From Acidovorax sp. SCN 68-22 (GTDB lineage Bacteria > Pseudomonadota > Gammaproteobacteria > Burkholderiales > Burkholderiaceae_C), in the NCBI GenBank assembly GCA_001724785.1, contig MEDL01000009.1, positions 1 to 33,848 on the forward strand: DNA of 33,848 nucleotides. Reading direction: 5' to 3'. Below, in pieces: positions 7,887 through 16,954 of this stretch. Positions within the stretch are counted from its first letter, which is position 1, and each line of letters starts with the position of its first letter. Position numbers and translations under genes: made by a program. The notes under the pieces are model-generated. The model saw nothing but the letters and a program-made list of their open reading frames with translations. It was not told the origin of the DNA and did not search any database.

Positions 7887-8575
7887 AGGGAGGCTCCTTC
7901 GGATGCACGGGGATGGCGGACGAAATGCAGCGGCTGGGCGCCGTCGGGCCGTGCCTGCCCCTGGCTGCTGCAGCCGGCGAACGCTTCGGGCTCGGCCCAG
8001 GTTTCGTCGATTTCTGGTTCTTCGGGGAGCACAACCGCCTGCACCCGCTGGCCCGAGACTTCGAGCACGGCGGCGATCACGCTGGCGTAGGGGTTGCCCT
8101 GGGCCAGCAGTGCGCTGAACACCAGCGTGAGGATGTGCGCCATTTCGGCCAGGAACTCCCTGGCCACTTCGGGCGGCTGCGTGGAGGCGAATTCCAGCAC
8201 CACCGACAGGTGGTCGGGCAACTCGGGCGCGCCAAATTGCAGGCCCGCGCGTTCGTAGGTCTGCAGCAGGTCGATGAGCGCCGGGCCGCGGTCGCGCGAA
8301 TCACCGTGGACATGCTCGAACAGGTGCAGGGAGGTCTGGCGGCCGCGGTCGAAGGTTTCGACGTAGCGCGCCTCGGCGTCCATCGGGTCCTGGGCGGCGA
8401 GCTGGTGGCACAGCGCCTGCAGTTCGCGCAGACGTTCCGGCTTGAGCGCATGCTCCACGGCCAGTGCGTCGGCCAGCTGGGGCAGCACGGCGCGCAGGTC
8501 CGCGTCGGGGTAGCCGATCAGCCGGCCCAGCGCGCGCAGTGTCAGGCGCAGGGAAGCGGGGGTCTTGTTGAACAT
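7883..8575 (-). CDS. narJ: Nitrate reductase assembly chaperone (delta subunit)
   Basis: A 230-residue cytoplasmic chaperone of the TorD/NarJ family, needed for molybdenum cofactor insertion into NarG and membrane attachment of NarGH. Landmarks are LGRLIGYPDADL (16-27) and YVETFDRGRQTSLHLFEHVHGDSRDRG split around residues 70-96, including the conserved LFEHVHGDSRDRG. It starts at ATG 8575, 11 bases after narH, and overlaps narI by four bases. Confidence 0.95.
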   Translation of the reverse strand: MFNKTPASLRLTLRALGRLIGYPDADLRAVLPQLADALAVEHALKPERLRELQALCHQLAAQDPMDAEARYVETFDRGRQTSLHLFEHVHGDSRDRGPALIDLLQTYERAGLQFGAPELPDHLSVVLEFASTQPPEVAREFLAEMAHILTLVFSALLAQGNPYASVIAAVLEVSGQRVQAVVLPEEPEIDETWAEPEAFAGCSSQGQARPDGAQPLHFVRHPRASEGASL

Positions 8576-8586
8576 GCTGGAGCTCC

Positions 8587-10110
8587 TCAGACCATGGCCT
8601 TGATGGGAATGGTGCGCGGTTTCTTGCCGCCAAAGATGCTGACCTCGCTGGAGCCGTCCGAGCAACCGTTGCCGAACGAGAAGCCGCAGCCGCCGCGCAC
8701 GTCAAAGGCGTTCTCGGCGTATTCGCGGTGCGTCGTCGGGATGACGAAGCGGTCCTCGTAGTTCGCAATCGCCATGTAGCGGTACATGTCCTCGGCCTCG
8801 TCGAGGGTGAGACCGGCCTGGCGCAGCACGGCCAGGTTCTGTCGCTGGTCCACATGCTTTTCACGCTGGTAGGCGCGCATGGCCAGCATGCGCTCGAGCG
8901 CGCGCACGACGGGGGCAGTGTCGCCGGCGGTCAGCAGGTTGGCCAGGTACTGCACGGGGATGCGCAGTTGCGACACGTCCGGGATCTCGCCGTTCGCGCC
9001 CACATGGCCGGCGTTGGCCGCGGCGGTGATGGGCGAGAGCGGGGGCACGTACCAGACCATGGGCAGCGTGCGGTACTCGGGGTGCAGCGGCAGCGCCACC
9101 TTCCATTCCACGGCCATCTTGTAGACCGGGCTGTTGCGCGCCGCGTCCATCCAGTTGTCAGGGATGCCGTCGATACGCGCCTGTCGAATGACTTCGGGGT
9201 CGTTGGGGTCAAGGAAGATGTCGAGCTGTGCCTGGTACAGATCGCGGTCACGCTCCACGCTCGCCGCTTCCTGGATGCGGTCGGCGTCGTACAGCAGCAC
9301 GCCCAGGTAGCGGATGCGGCCCACGCAGGTTTCCGAGCACACCGTCGGCTGGCCGGCTTCGATGCGCGGGTAGCAGAAGATGCACTTCTCGGCCTTGCCG
9401 CTTTGCCAGTTGTAGTAGATCTTCTTGTAGGGGCAGCCGGAGATGCACATGCGCCAGCCGCGGCATTTGTCCTGGTCGATCAGCACGATGCCGTCTTCCT
9501 CGCGCTTGTAGATCGAGCCCGAGGGGCAGGACGCGACGCAGGTCGGGTTCAGGCAGTGCTCGCACAGGCGCGGCAGGTACATCATGAAGGTGTTCTCGAA
9601 CTGCCCGTAGATGTCCTTTTGCACCTCGTCGAAGTTCTTGTCGGCGCTGCGCTTGGAAAACTCGCCACCGAGGATTTCCTCCCAGTTCGGGCCCCACTCG
9701 ATCTTCTCCATGCGCTGGCCGGTGATCAGGCTGCGCGGGCGCGCCGTCGGCGGTGCCTTCATCTCGGGCGCCGACTGCAGGTGGTCGTAGTCGAAGGTGA
9801 AAGGCTCGTAGTAGTCGTCGATCTGCGGCAGGTTGGGGTTGGCGAAGATGCGCATCAGCAGCTTCCACTTGCCTCCCTGGCGCGGAACGATGGACCCATC
9901 GGCCAGGCGGCTCCAGCCGCCGTTCCATTTGTCCTGGTTTTCCCACTCCTTGGGGTAGCCGATGCCGGGCTTGGTTTCGACGTTGTTGAACCAGGCGTAT
10001 TCCACGCCCGGCCGACTGGTCCAGACGTTCTTGCAGGTGACGGAACAGGTGTGGCAGCCGATGCACTTGTCCAGGTTCAGCACCATGCCGATTTGTGCGC
10101 GAATTTTCAT
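8587..10110 (-). CDS. narH: Respiratory nitrate reductase beta subunit (iron-sulfur protein)
   Basis: A 507-residue electron-transfer subunit with four Fe-S clusters. The first ferredoxin motif C16-x2-C19-x2-C22-x3-C26 sits at the same residue numbers as in E. coli NarH. Further groups are visible as LCEHCLNPTC, CRGWRMCISGCPY (the Trp in place of Cys marks the 3Fe-4S site) and KCIFCYPRIEAGQPTVCSE. It resides on the cytoplasmic side between NarG and NarI. ATG 10110 is 16 bases after the narG stop. Confidence 0.97.
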   Translation of the reverse strand: MKIRAQIGMVLNLDKCIGCHTCSVTCKNVWTSRPGVEYAWFNNVETKPGIGYPKEWENQDKWNGGWSRLADGSIVPRQGGKWKLLMRIFANPNLPQIDDYYEPFTFDYDHLQSAPEMKAPPTARPRSLITGQRMEKIEWGPNWEEILGGEFSKRSADKNFDEVQKDIYGQFENTFMMYLPRLCEHCLNPTCVASCPSGSIYKREEDGIVLIDQDKCRGWRMCISGCPYKKIYYNWQSGKAEKCIFCYPRIEAGQPTVCSETCVGRIRYLGVLLYDADRIQEAASVERDRDLYQAQLDIFLDPNDPEVIRQARIDGIPDNWMDAARNSPVYKMAVEWKVALPLHPEYRTLPMVWYVPPLSPITAAANAGHVGANGEIPDVSQLRIPVQYLANLLTAGDTAPVVRALERMLAMRAYQREKHVDQRQNLAVLRQAGLTLDEAEDMYRYMAIANYEDRFVIPTTHREYAENAFDVRGGCGFSFGNGCSDGSSEVSIFGGKKPRTIPIKAMV

Positions 10111-10126
10111 CGTGTTCTCCTGACCG

Positions 10127-13100
10127 TTAAGCGTGCGCAGGGGCTGCGGCGTCTGCGGGCTCGTCCATCCAGTCCACGCGGTTCATCTTGCGCACCAGCA
10201 CGAATTCGTCGCGGTTCGTTCCGATGGTTCCGTAGTAGTTGAAGCCGTAGCTCAATTGGGCGTAGCCGCCGATCATGTGCGTGGGCTTCAGGACCACGCG
10301 TGTCACGGAGTTGTGGATGCCGCCGCGTGTGCCCGTGATTTCCGAGCCCGGCGTGTTCACGATCTTTTCCTGCGCGTGGTACATGAGCACCATGCCCTGG
10401 TTCACGCGCTGGCTGACCACCGCGCGCGCCGCGATCGCGCCGTTCGCATTGAACAGCTCGACCCAGTCGTTGTCGACGATGCCGCCGCGCGCCGCGTCTT
10501 CTTCCGACAGCCAGATGATCGGGCCGCCCCGGCTCAGGGTCAGCATGATCAGGTTGTCGGTATAGGTCGAGTGGATGCCCCACTTCTGGTGCGGCGTGAT
10601 GAAGTTCAGCGCAATCTCGGGATTGCCGTTGGACTTGAGGCCCTGCACCTCGTGCAAGGCCTTGAGGTTCACCGGCGGCCGGTAGCTCATGAAGCCTTCA
10701 CCGAAGTCGCGCATCCACGGGTGGTCCATGTAGAACTGCTGGCGCCCGGTGAGCGTGCGCCACGGGATCAATTCGTGCACGTTGGTGTAGCCCGCGTTGT
10801 AGCTGACCTTTTCGCTCTCCAGCCCCGACCAGGTCGGCGAGCTGATGATCTTGCGCGGCTGCGCCTGGATGTCGCGGAAGCGGATCTTTTCGTCTTCGCG
10901 GTGCAGCGCCAGGTGCACGTGGTCGCGCCCGGTCTGCTTGCCGAGGGCTTCCCAGGCCTTGCAGGCCACGTGCCCGTTGGTTTCCGGCGCCAGCATCATC
11001 ACGACTTCCGTCGCGTCGATGTCGGTCACGATGCGCGGCATGCCCTTGGTGACGCCCTCCTCACGCACCCGGCCGTTCAGGTCGCCCAGCTGGCCGACCT
11101 CGGTCTGCGTGTTCCAGCCGATGCCCTTGCCGCCGTTGCCCGCCTTGTCCATCAGCGGGCCGAGCGCGGTGAAGCGCTTGTAGAGGTTGGGGTAGTCGCG
11201 CTCGACCACCGTCACCTGCTGCGCCGTCTTGCCGGGAATGAGGTCCACCTCGCCCTTCTTCCAGTCGCGCACGCCGAAGGGCTGGGCCATTTCGCCGGCC
11301 GTGTCGTGCATGATGGGCGTGAGCACCACTTCCTTCTCGACGCCCAGGTGGCCGACGCTCACCGCGCTCACCGCCTTGGCGAACCCCTTGTAGATTTCCC
11401 AGTCGCTGCGCGCCTCCCAGGCCGGGTCCACGGCCGTGGACAGCGGGTGGATGAAGGGGTGCATGTCGCTGGTGTTGAGGTCGTTCTTCTCGTACCAGGT
11501 GGCGGTGGGCAGCACGATGTCCGAATACAGGCAGGTCGTGCTCATGCGGAAGTCCAGCGTCACCAGCAGGTCGAGCTTGCCTTCCGGCGCCTGGGTGTGC
11601 CAGCGCACTTCCTCGGGCTTGGCGTCGCCCGCACCAAGGTCCTTGCCCTGCACGCCGTGGTCGGTGCCCAGCAGGTGCTTGAGGAAGTACTCGTGCCCCT
11701 TGCCCGACGAGCCGATGATGTTGGAGCGCCAGACGAACATGTTGCGCGGCCAGTTGACCGGGTTGTCCGGGTCCTCGCAGCTCATCTTGAGCGTGCCGTC
11801 CTTCAGCGCCTTGGCGACGTAGTCCTTGGCGTCCATGCCGGCAGCCTGGGCGTCCTTGAACACCTGCAGCGAATTCGTCTCCAGCTGCGGCGCCGTCGGC
11901 AGCCAGCCCATGCGCTCGGCGCGCACGTTGTAGTCGATCATCGAACCACTGTGGCGCGAGCGGTCGGCCAGGGGCGAGAGGATTTCGTCCACGCCCAATT
12001 TCTCATAGCGCCACTGGTCGGTGTGCGCGTAGAAGAAGCTGGTGCTGTTCATCTGGCGCGGCGGGCGGATCCAGTCGAGCGCGAACGCCAGCGCCGTCCA
12101 GCCGGTCTGCGGGCGCAGTTTTTCCTGGCCCACGTAGTGCGCCCAGCCGCCACCGCTTTGTCCGATGCAGCCGCACAGCATCAGCATGTTGATGATGCCG
12201 CGGTAGTTCATGTCGCAGTGGTACCAGTGGTTCATGGCCGCGCCGATGATGACCATGGACTTGCCGTGCGTCTTGTCGGCGTTGTCGGCGAACTGGCGCG
12301 CAATGGTGATGATCTGCTCGCGCGGCACGCCGGTGATTGGCTCTTGCCAGGCCGGGGTGTAGGGCGCGTTGGCGTCGTAGCCGCCGTCTTCCCCTTCGCC
12401 GTCGAGCCCGCGGTTCACGCCGTAGTTGCCGGCCAGCAGGTCGAACACCGTGGCCACCATGACCTCCCCGGACACCCCATCGCCGTCCAGCGCCAGGCGC
12501 GTGACGGGCACGCGGCGCACCATGACGTCGCCGCCCGCCTGAGCATTCGCCGTGAAGTGCGGGTTTTCGGCGCCACCGAAATAGGGGAAGGCGACGTCGG
12601 TGATTTCATGCGCCTGCGCGCCGTCCTCGATCACCGAGAGCTTGAGCTTGACGTCGTTGGCGGTGCGCGCGTCCTTGTCCTCCAGGTTCCACTTGCCCAG
12701 GTCCGGCCGGTCGTCGCTGCCCCAGCGGAACCCGATGGACCCGTTGGGCAAGGCGACATTGCCGTCCGGGCCGTAGGCCACGGTCTTCCAGTCGGGATTG
12801 TTGGTTTGCTCCAGGTGGCCGGGGAAGTCGCTCGCGCGCACGTAGCGGTCGGGCACCATGGCCGTGCGGCCGTCCGCCAGTGTGGTCTCCTTGAGTACCA
12901 CCAGGAGCGGCAGGTCGGTGTAGCGGCGCGCGTAGTCGTCGAAATACGCCGAGCGCTTGTCGAAGTAGAACTCCTTCAAGATGACGTGTCCCATGGCCAT
13001 GGCCACCGCTGCGTCGGTCCCCTGCTTGGGGTGCATCCACAGGTCGCCGAGCTTGGCCACCTCGGAGTAGTCGGGCGTCACGGACACCACCTTGGCGCCC

Positions 13101-13921
13101 TTGTAGCGCACCTCGGTCAGGAAGTGGGCGTCCGGTGTGCGCGTCTGCGGCACATTCGAACCCCAGGCCATGATGAAGGTGGAGTTGTACCAGTCGGCCG
13201 ACTCCGGCACGTCGGTCTGCTCACCCCAGACCTGCGGGCTGCTGGGCGGCAGGTCGCAGTACCAGTCGTAGAAGCTCATGCACACGCCGCCGAGCAGGCT
13301 CAGGTAGCGGCTGCCAGCGGCATAGCTGATCATGCTCATCGCCGGGATGGGCGAGAAGCCGATGATGCGGTCCGGCCCATGCTTCTTGATGGTGTAGACG
13401 TTGGCAGCGGCGATCATCTGGTTGACTTCGTCCCAGGTGCTGCGCACGAAGCCGCCCAGGCCGCGCTGCTTCTGCCATTCGCGCCGCGCCGCATCGTTCT
13501 CCACGATCGCGGCCCAGGCCTCCACCGGCCCCTTGGCCACCGCCATGGCGGCGCGCCAGTGCTTGAGCAGGCGGCCGCGCACCAGGGGGTACTTCACGCG
13601 GTTGGCCGAATACAGGTACCAGCTGTAGCTCGCGCCGCGCGAGCAGCCGCGCGGCTCGTGGTTGGGCAGGTCGGGGCGCGTGCGCGGGTAGTCGGTCTGC
13701 TGCGTTTCCCAGGTGACGATGCCGCCCTTGACGTACACCTTCCACGAGCACGACCCCGTGCAGTTCACCCCGTGCGTCGAGCGCACGATCTTGTCGTGTG
13801 CCCAGCGGTCGCGGTAGGCGTCTTCCCAGGTGCGATCTTCGCCATTGGTCTGGCCGTGGCCGTTGGAAAATTCCTCGCGCGGTTGCGCGAAGTAGGTCAA
13901 GCGGTCGAGAAAATGGCTCAT
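10127..13921 (-). CDS. narG: Respiratory nitrate reductase alpha subunit (molybdopterin catalytic subunit)
   Basis: A 1264-residue bis-MGD enzyme reducing nitrate to nitrite in the cytoplasm. The FS0 cluster ligands H50, C54, C58 and C93 are present (THGVNCTGSCSWK; RGCSRGAS). The molybdenum-ligand aspartate is D223 in YDWYCDLPPSSPQ. All of these are shifted by one from E. coli NarG. Full family length, no frameshift. ATG 13921 (MSHFLDRL) is used; the upstream reading frame stays open far into narK2 by chance. It follows narK2 by 38 bases. Confidence 0.97.
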   Translation of the reverse strand: MSHFLDRLTYFAQPREEFSNGHGQTNGEDRTWEDAYRDRWAHDKIVRSTHGVNCTGSCSWKVYVKGGIVTWETQQTDYPRTRPDLPNHEPRGCSRGASYSWYLYSANRVKYPLVRGRLLKHWRAAMAVAKGPVEAWAAIVENDAARREWQKQRGLGGFVRSTWDEVNQMIAAANVYTIKKHGPDRIIGFSPIPAMSMISYAAGSRYLSLLGGVCMSFYDWYCDLPPSSPQVWGEQTDVPESADWYNSTFIMAWGSNVPQTRTPDAHFLTEVRYKGAKVVSVTPDYSEVAKLGDLWMHPKQGTDAAVAMAMGHVILKEFYFDKRSAYFDDYARRYTDLPLLVVLKETTLADGRTAMVPDRYVRASDFPGHLEQTNNPDWKTVAYGPDGNVALPNGSIGFRWGSDDRPDLGKWNLEDKDARTANDVKLKLSVIEDGAQAHEITDVAFPYFGGAENPHFTANAQAGGDVMVRRVPVTRLALDGDGVSGEVMVATVFDLLAGNYGVNRGLDGEGEDGGYDANAPYTPAWQEPITGVPREQIITIARQFADNADKTHGKSMVIIGAAMNHWYHCDMNYRGIINMLMLCGCIGQSGGGWAHYVGQEKLRPQTGWTALAFALDWIRPPRQMNSTSFFYAHTDQWRYEKLGVDEILSPLADRSRHSGSMIDYNVRAERMGWLPTAPQLETNSLQVFKDAQAAGMDAKDYVAKALKDGTLKMSCEDPDNPVNWPRNMFVWRSNIIGSSGKGHEYFLKHLLGTDHGVQGKDLGAGDAKPEEVRWHTQAPEGKLDLLVTLDFRMSTTCLYSDIVLPTATWYEKNDLNTSDMHPFIHPLSTAVDPAWEARSDWEIYKGFAKAVSAVSVGHLGVEKEVVLTPIMHDTAGEMAQPFGVRDWKKGEVDLIPGKTAQQVTVVERDYPNLYKRFTALGPLMDKAGNGGKGIGWNTQTEVGQLGDLNGRVREEGVTKGMPRIVTDIDATEVVMMLAPETNGHVACKAWEALGKQTGRDHVHLALHREDEKIRFRDIQAQPRKIISSPTWSGLESEKVSYNAGYTNVHELIPWRTLTGRQQFYMDHPWMRDFGEGFMSYRPPVNLKALHEVQGLKSNGNPEIALNFITPHQKWGIHSTYTDNLIMLTLSRGGPIIWLSEEDAARGGIVDNDWVELFNANGAIAARAVVSQRVNQGMVLMYHAQEKIVNTPGSEITGTRGGIHNSVTRVVLKPTHMIGGYAQLSYGFNYYGTIGTNRDEFVLVRKMNRVDWMDEPADAAAPAHA

Positions 13922-13959
13922 CGATGGCTCCTTTGTTGTATTCGGGGGGGAAGCGGGGT

Positions 13960-15375
13960 TCAGCAGGGCATTTCGGCGTTCTTGCGCGCGTAGTACCACC
14001 ACGTGAGCACGATGCACAGCGCGTAGAAAACGCTGAAGATCCACAGCGCGGCTTCCGGCCCGCCCGTCAGGGCGATGGAACTGCCGTAGCTCTTGGGGAT
14101 GAAGAAGCCGCCGTAGGCCGCAAAGGCGGCCGTGAAGCCGAGCGTCGCGGCGCCCAGGGTATTGCCTTCCTTGGTGGCCGCGGCCACGGCGGCGGCGTTG
14201 TGGCTGTCCACGCCGCGCATGGCTTCGGTCAGGAAGATCACCGGAATCATGCGGAAGGTCGAGCCGTTGCCGATCCCCGTCGTGAGGAACAGCACCAGGA
14301 AGCAGACGAAGAAGCCGGCGAAGCTGCCGCCCGCGCCGTTGCTCGGCAAGAAATGGATCACCCCCAGCACGGCGATCGCCATGACGATGAAGTTCCACAG
14401 CGTGACGCGCGCCCCGCCCAGCTTGTCGGCCAGCCAGCCGCCAAACGGCCGCACCACCGCGCCGACCAGCGGCCCGAGCCAGGCATAGGCCAGCGGGTTG
14501 ACGCCGGGGAACTGGTTCTTGATGAGCAGCGGAAAGCCGGCCGCGTAGCCGATGAAGGAGCCGAACGTACCCAGGTACAGCACGCACATCAGCCAGTTGT
14601 GCTTGCGCCGGAAGATCGCTGCCTGCGTGGCGAACGAGGCCTTGGCGTCGGCGATGTCGTTCATGCCGAACCAGGCGGCGACGGAAGCCAGCGCGATCCA
14701 TGGCACCCAGATGAAGGCGGCGTTCTGCGTCCACACCTGCACCGTGTTGCCATTCTTGACGACGCTCTGCGGATCGCCGCCGAAGATGCCGAAGATGCCG
14801 GCCGTCACCACCAGCGGGCTGAGGAACTGCACCACCGACACGCCCAGGTTGCCCAGGCCCGCGTTCACGCCCAGCGCCGAGCCCTTGCGCTCCTTCGGGA
14901 AGAAGAAGCTGATGTTGGCCATGCTGGAGCTGAAGTTGCCCCCGCCCAGGCCGCACAGCAGCGCCAGGATGAGCATCGTCGGGTAGCTGGTCGTGTTGTC
15001 CTGCACGGCGTAGCCGATGCCGATGGCCGGAATCAGGAGCGACGCGGTGGAAATGGCCGTCCAGCGGCGCCCGCCGAACACCGGCACCATGAACGAATAG
15101 AAGATGCGCAGGGTGGCGCCCGAGAGCGCCGGTGCGGCCGCCAGCCAGAACAGCTGGTTGGTGGAGTATTTGAAGCCCAGGCCGGGCAGGCTCACGGCCA
15201 CCACGCTCCAGACCTGCCAGATGGCAAACGCCAGGAACAGTGCCGGAACCGAGATCCAGAGGTTGAGCTTGGCCACGGCCTCGCCCTCGCGCTCCCAGAA
15301 GCTTCTGTCCTCCGGGGTCCATAAGTGCAGCGTACCGCCGCGGCGTGCGCCGGGCAGGGAACGGGTGGCCGACAT
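13960..15375 (-). CDS. narK2: Nitrate/nitrite transporter, NarK2 type
   Basis: A 471-residue major-facilitator protein with 12 predicted membrane helices. Nitrate-porter signature segments are visible: GLGGGNFSSSMANISFFFP near residues 139-157 and GNLGVSVVQF near 174-183. The second position after narK1 and the N-terminal extension (WTPEDRSFWEREGE) suit the NarK2 type, proposed to exchange nitrate for nitrite. ATG 15375 is 21 bases after narK1, so the two are co-transcribed. Assigning type 1 or 2 rests on order and signature, not on measured transport. Confidence 0.92.
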   Translation of the reverse strand: MSATRSLPGARRGGTLHLWTPEDRSFWEREGEAVAKLNLWISVPALFLAFAIWQVWSVVAVSLPGLGFKYSTNQLFWLAAAPALSGATLRIFYSFMVPVFGGRRWTAISTASLLIPAIGIGYAVQDNTTSYPTMLILALLCGLGGGNFSSSMANISFFFPKERKGSALGVNAGLGNLGVSVVQFLSPLVVTAGIFGIFGGDPQSVVKNGNTVQVWTQNAAFIWVPWIALASVAAWFGMNDIADAKASFATQAAIFRRKHNWLMCVLYLGTFGSFIGYAAGFPLLIKNQFPGVNPLAYAWLGPLVGAVVRPFGGWLADKLGGARVTLWNFIVMAIAVLGVIHFLPSNGAGGSFAGFFVCFLVLFLTTGIGNGSTFRMIPVIFLTEAMRGVDSHNAAAVAAATKEGNTLGAATLGFTAAFAAYGGFFIPKSYGSSIALTGGPEAALWIFSVFYALCIVLTWWYYARKNAEMPC

Positions 15376-15396
15376 GGTGGTGTCCTTTGTTGGGTA

Positions 15397-16689
15397 TCAG
15401 GCCGCTGCGCGGGCCTGGGGCGAAGGGGTGGTGCCGAGCAGGTTGGTGCGCCGCACTTCGGTGAAGTACATCCAGATCAGCGATACCCAGACCACGCCGT
15501 ACATCAGCATGAAGGCGCTGGAGCGGATGCCGGTGAGGTCCATCAGCGCGCCGAACAGGATGGGCAGAATGAAGCCGCCCAGGCCGCCGGCCAGGCCAAC
15601 GATGCCGCTGATGGCGCCGATGTTGCCGGGGTAGTCGTCGCTGATGTACTTGAAGACGCTCGCCTTGCCGAAGGCCCAGGCGATGCCGAGCAGGAACATC
15701 AGGCCGGTGAACAGGTAGACGTTCAGCCCGATGTGGAAGGTCGCGGGGCCGTTGACGGTCTGGATGGTGAAATCGGTCTGTGGGTAGGAGAGCAGGAACA
15801 GGCAGATCCAGCTCACCCACATCACCCACCAGGTCACGCTGTGGGCGCCGTATTTGTCGCTGAGGATCCCGCCGATGGCGCGCAGCACGCCGCCGGGCAG
15901 CGAGAAGCACGCCGCCAGCAGGGCCGCCACGCGGATGTCGAGGCCGAACTCGCCGACGTAGTACTGCACCATCCACAACGACAGCGCCACGTAGCCGCCG
16001 AACACGATGCTGTAGTACTGGCAGTACTTGAGCACCTTGGGGTCCTTGAGCGCCTTGAGCTGGTCGACGAACTTCACGTTGCTCGGCACCAGGTGCGCCG
16101 GGTCGCTGTAGCTGAACATCCAGAACAGCACCAGCGTGCCGAGCATGATGGCTGCGTACACCTGCGGCACCATGGTCCAGCCGAACGCCACCACCAGCAC
16201 CGGCGCGACGAACTTGTTCACCGCCGCGCCCGAATTGCCAGCGCCATAGACGCCCATGGCCGTGCCCTGGCGGCTCTTGGGGAACCAGCGCGCCACGTAG
16301 GGCGTGCCGACCGAGAACGACCCGCCGGCCAGACCGACGAACAGGCCGATGGTGAGGAAGTGCCAGTACTGCGTGGCGTAGCCCATCAGCCAGATGGCGG
16401 GAACGGTGGCGGCCATCACGGCGGCCATGACGATGCGCCCGCCGAAGCGGTCGGTCCAGATGCCGAGCGGAACGCGCACCAGCGAACCGGTCAGCACCGG
16501 CATGGCCATGAGGAGGCCGAACTGCGTCGAGTTCAGGTCGAGCATCTTCTTGATCGGGATGCCGATCACGCCGAACATCATCCAGACCATGAAACAGACG
16601 GTGAAGGCGAAGGTGCTGACGATCAGCACCGACCAGGCCTGGCGCGTGCGCTCAGGGCTGTCGCCGGGGGGCAGGGGTTGGGAGGCCAT
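15397..16689 (-). CDS. narK1: Nitrate transporter, NarK1 type
   Basis: A 430-residue major-facilitator protein with 12 helices and the signature stretches GLAGGSFSVGTPYVARWFP and GAGNSGAAVNKFVAP. NarK1-type proteins are thought to import nitrate with protons. ATG 16689 (MASQPLPPG) is used, with a purine-rich GAGAGAAAGAG upstream as ribosome binding site; no similarity continues upstream. It is the first gene of the nar structural operon, with a 265-base intergenic region separating it from narL. Confidence 0.92.
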   Translation of the reverse strand: MASQPLPPGDSPERTRQAWSVLIVSTFAFTVCFMVWMMFGVIGIPIKKMLDLNSTQFGLLMAMPVLTGSLVRVPLGIWTDRFGGRIVMAAVMAATVPAIWLMGYATQYWHFLTIGLFVGLAGGSFSVGTPYVARWFPKSRQGTAMGVYGAGNSGAAVNKFVAPVLVVAFGWTMVPQVYAAIMLGTLVLFWMFSYSDPAHLVPSNVKFVDQLKALKDPKVLKYCQYYSIVFGGYVALSLWMVQYYVGEFGLDIRVAALLAACFSLPGGVLRAIGGILSDKYGAHSVTWWVMWVSWICLFLLSYPQTDFTIQTVNGPATFHIGLNVYLFTGLMFLLGIAWAFGKASVFKYISDDYPGNIGAISGIVGLAGGLGGFILPILFGALMDLTGIRSSAFMLMYGVVWVSLIWMYFTEVRRTNLLGTTPSPQARAAA

Positions 16690-16782
16690 TGCGCTCTTTC
16701 TCTCTCTTTGCGTATGGCCTGTATCGTCCGGTTTCAGGGCGCCGGTGCCCATCCCTCTCAAGGACATGCGCGGCGCGGCAGA

Positions 16783-16827
16783 AGGAGTAGGTCCGCACGC
16801 CAGTCCTCGTCCGAAAGAACTACTCCC
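16783..16827 (-). promoter_or_regulatory. Candidate NarL heptamer pair upstream of narK1
   Basis: A 7-base inverted repeat ggagtag (16784-16790) / ctactcc (16820-16826) flanks a 29-base spacer. Read as NarL heptamers (TACYYMT), the left half is TACTCCT on the minus strand (full match) and the right half is TACTCCC (six of seven). It lies 94-138 bases upstream of narK1 and next to a narXL pair. The spacing is not the classical 7-2-7 arrangement, so this is a weak call. Confidence 0.3.
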
Positions 16828-16856
16828 CGCACCCGGGCGCCCACGGCATTGCCGGC

Positions 16857-16922
16857 GAAATTTCAAGCAAAATTGGCCTCTAGCGCTTATCCACAAAGCG
16901 CTGGTAGCTCTATTTTTTATAG
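16857..16922. repeat. Comamonadaceae-type dispersed repeat, copy A
   Basis: Shares the core attggcctctagcgcttat with the copy at 29404. It contains a perfect 7-base inverted repeat agcgctt/aagcgct (16882-16888, 16896-16902), followed on the plus strand by a T-rich run. It sits between narL and narK1, where it could help terminate or separate the two transcripts. I recall this element as frequent between genes of Acidovorax and relatives. Confidence 0.75.
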
Positions 16923-16954
16923 TATTCGGCTGCTGCGCCGGGCGGCCCCGGGGG

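Noticed and set aside
10133-13993. A 1286-codon open frame antisense to narG
   Set aside because: It shows no motif, has composition typical of GC-rich antisense frames, and narG on the other strand is fully recognisable.
10127-15976. A single open minus-strand frame suggesting a narK2-narG fusion protein
   Set aside because: The part upstream of ATG 13921 is arginine/proline-rich low-quality translation antisense-framed to narK2, which has its own good frame 13960-15375. It stays open because of high GC.
16748-16761. FNR/ANR-type box upstream of narK1
   Set aside because: The minus-strand sequence TTGAG-N4-ATGGG matches only the first half of TTGAT-N4-ATCAA; no better site is visible in 16690-16954.
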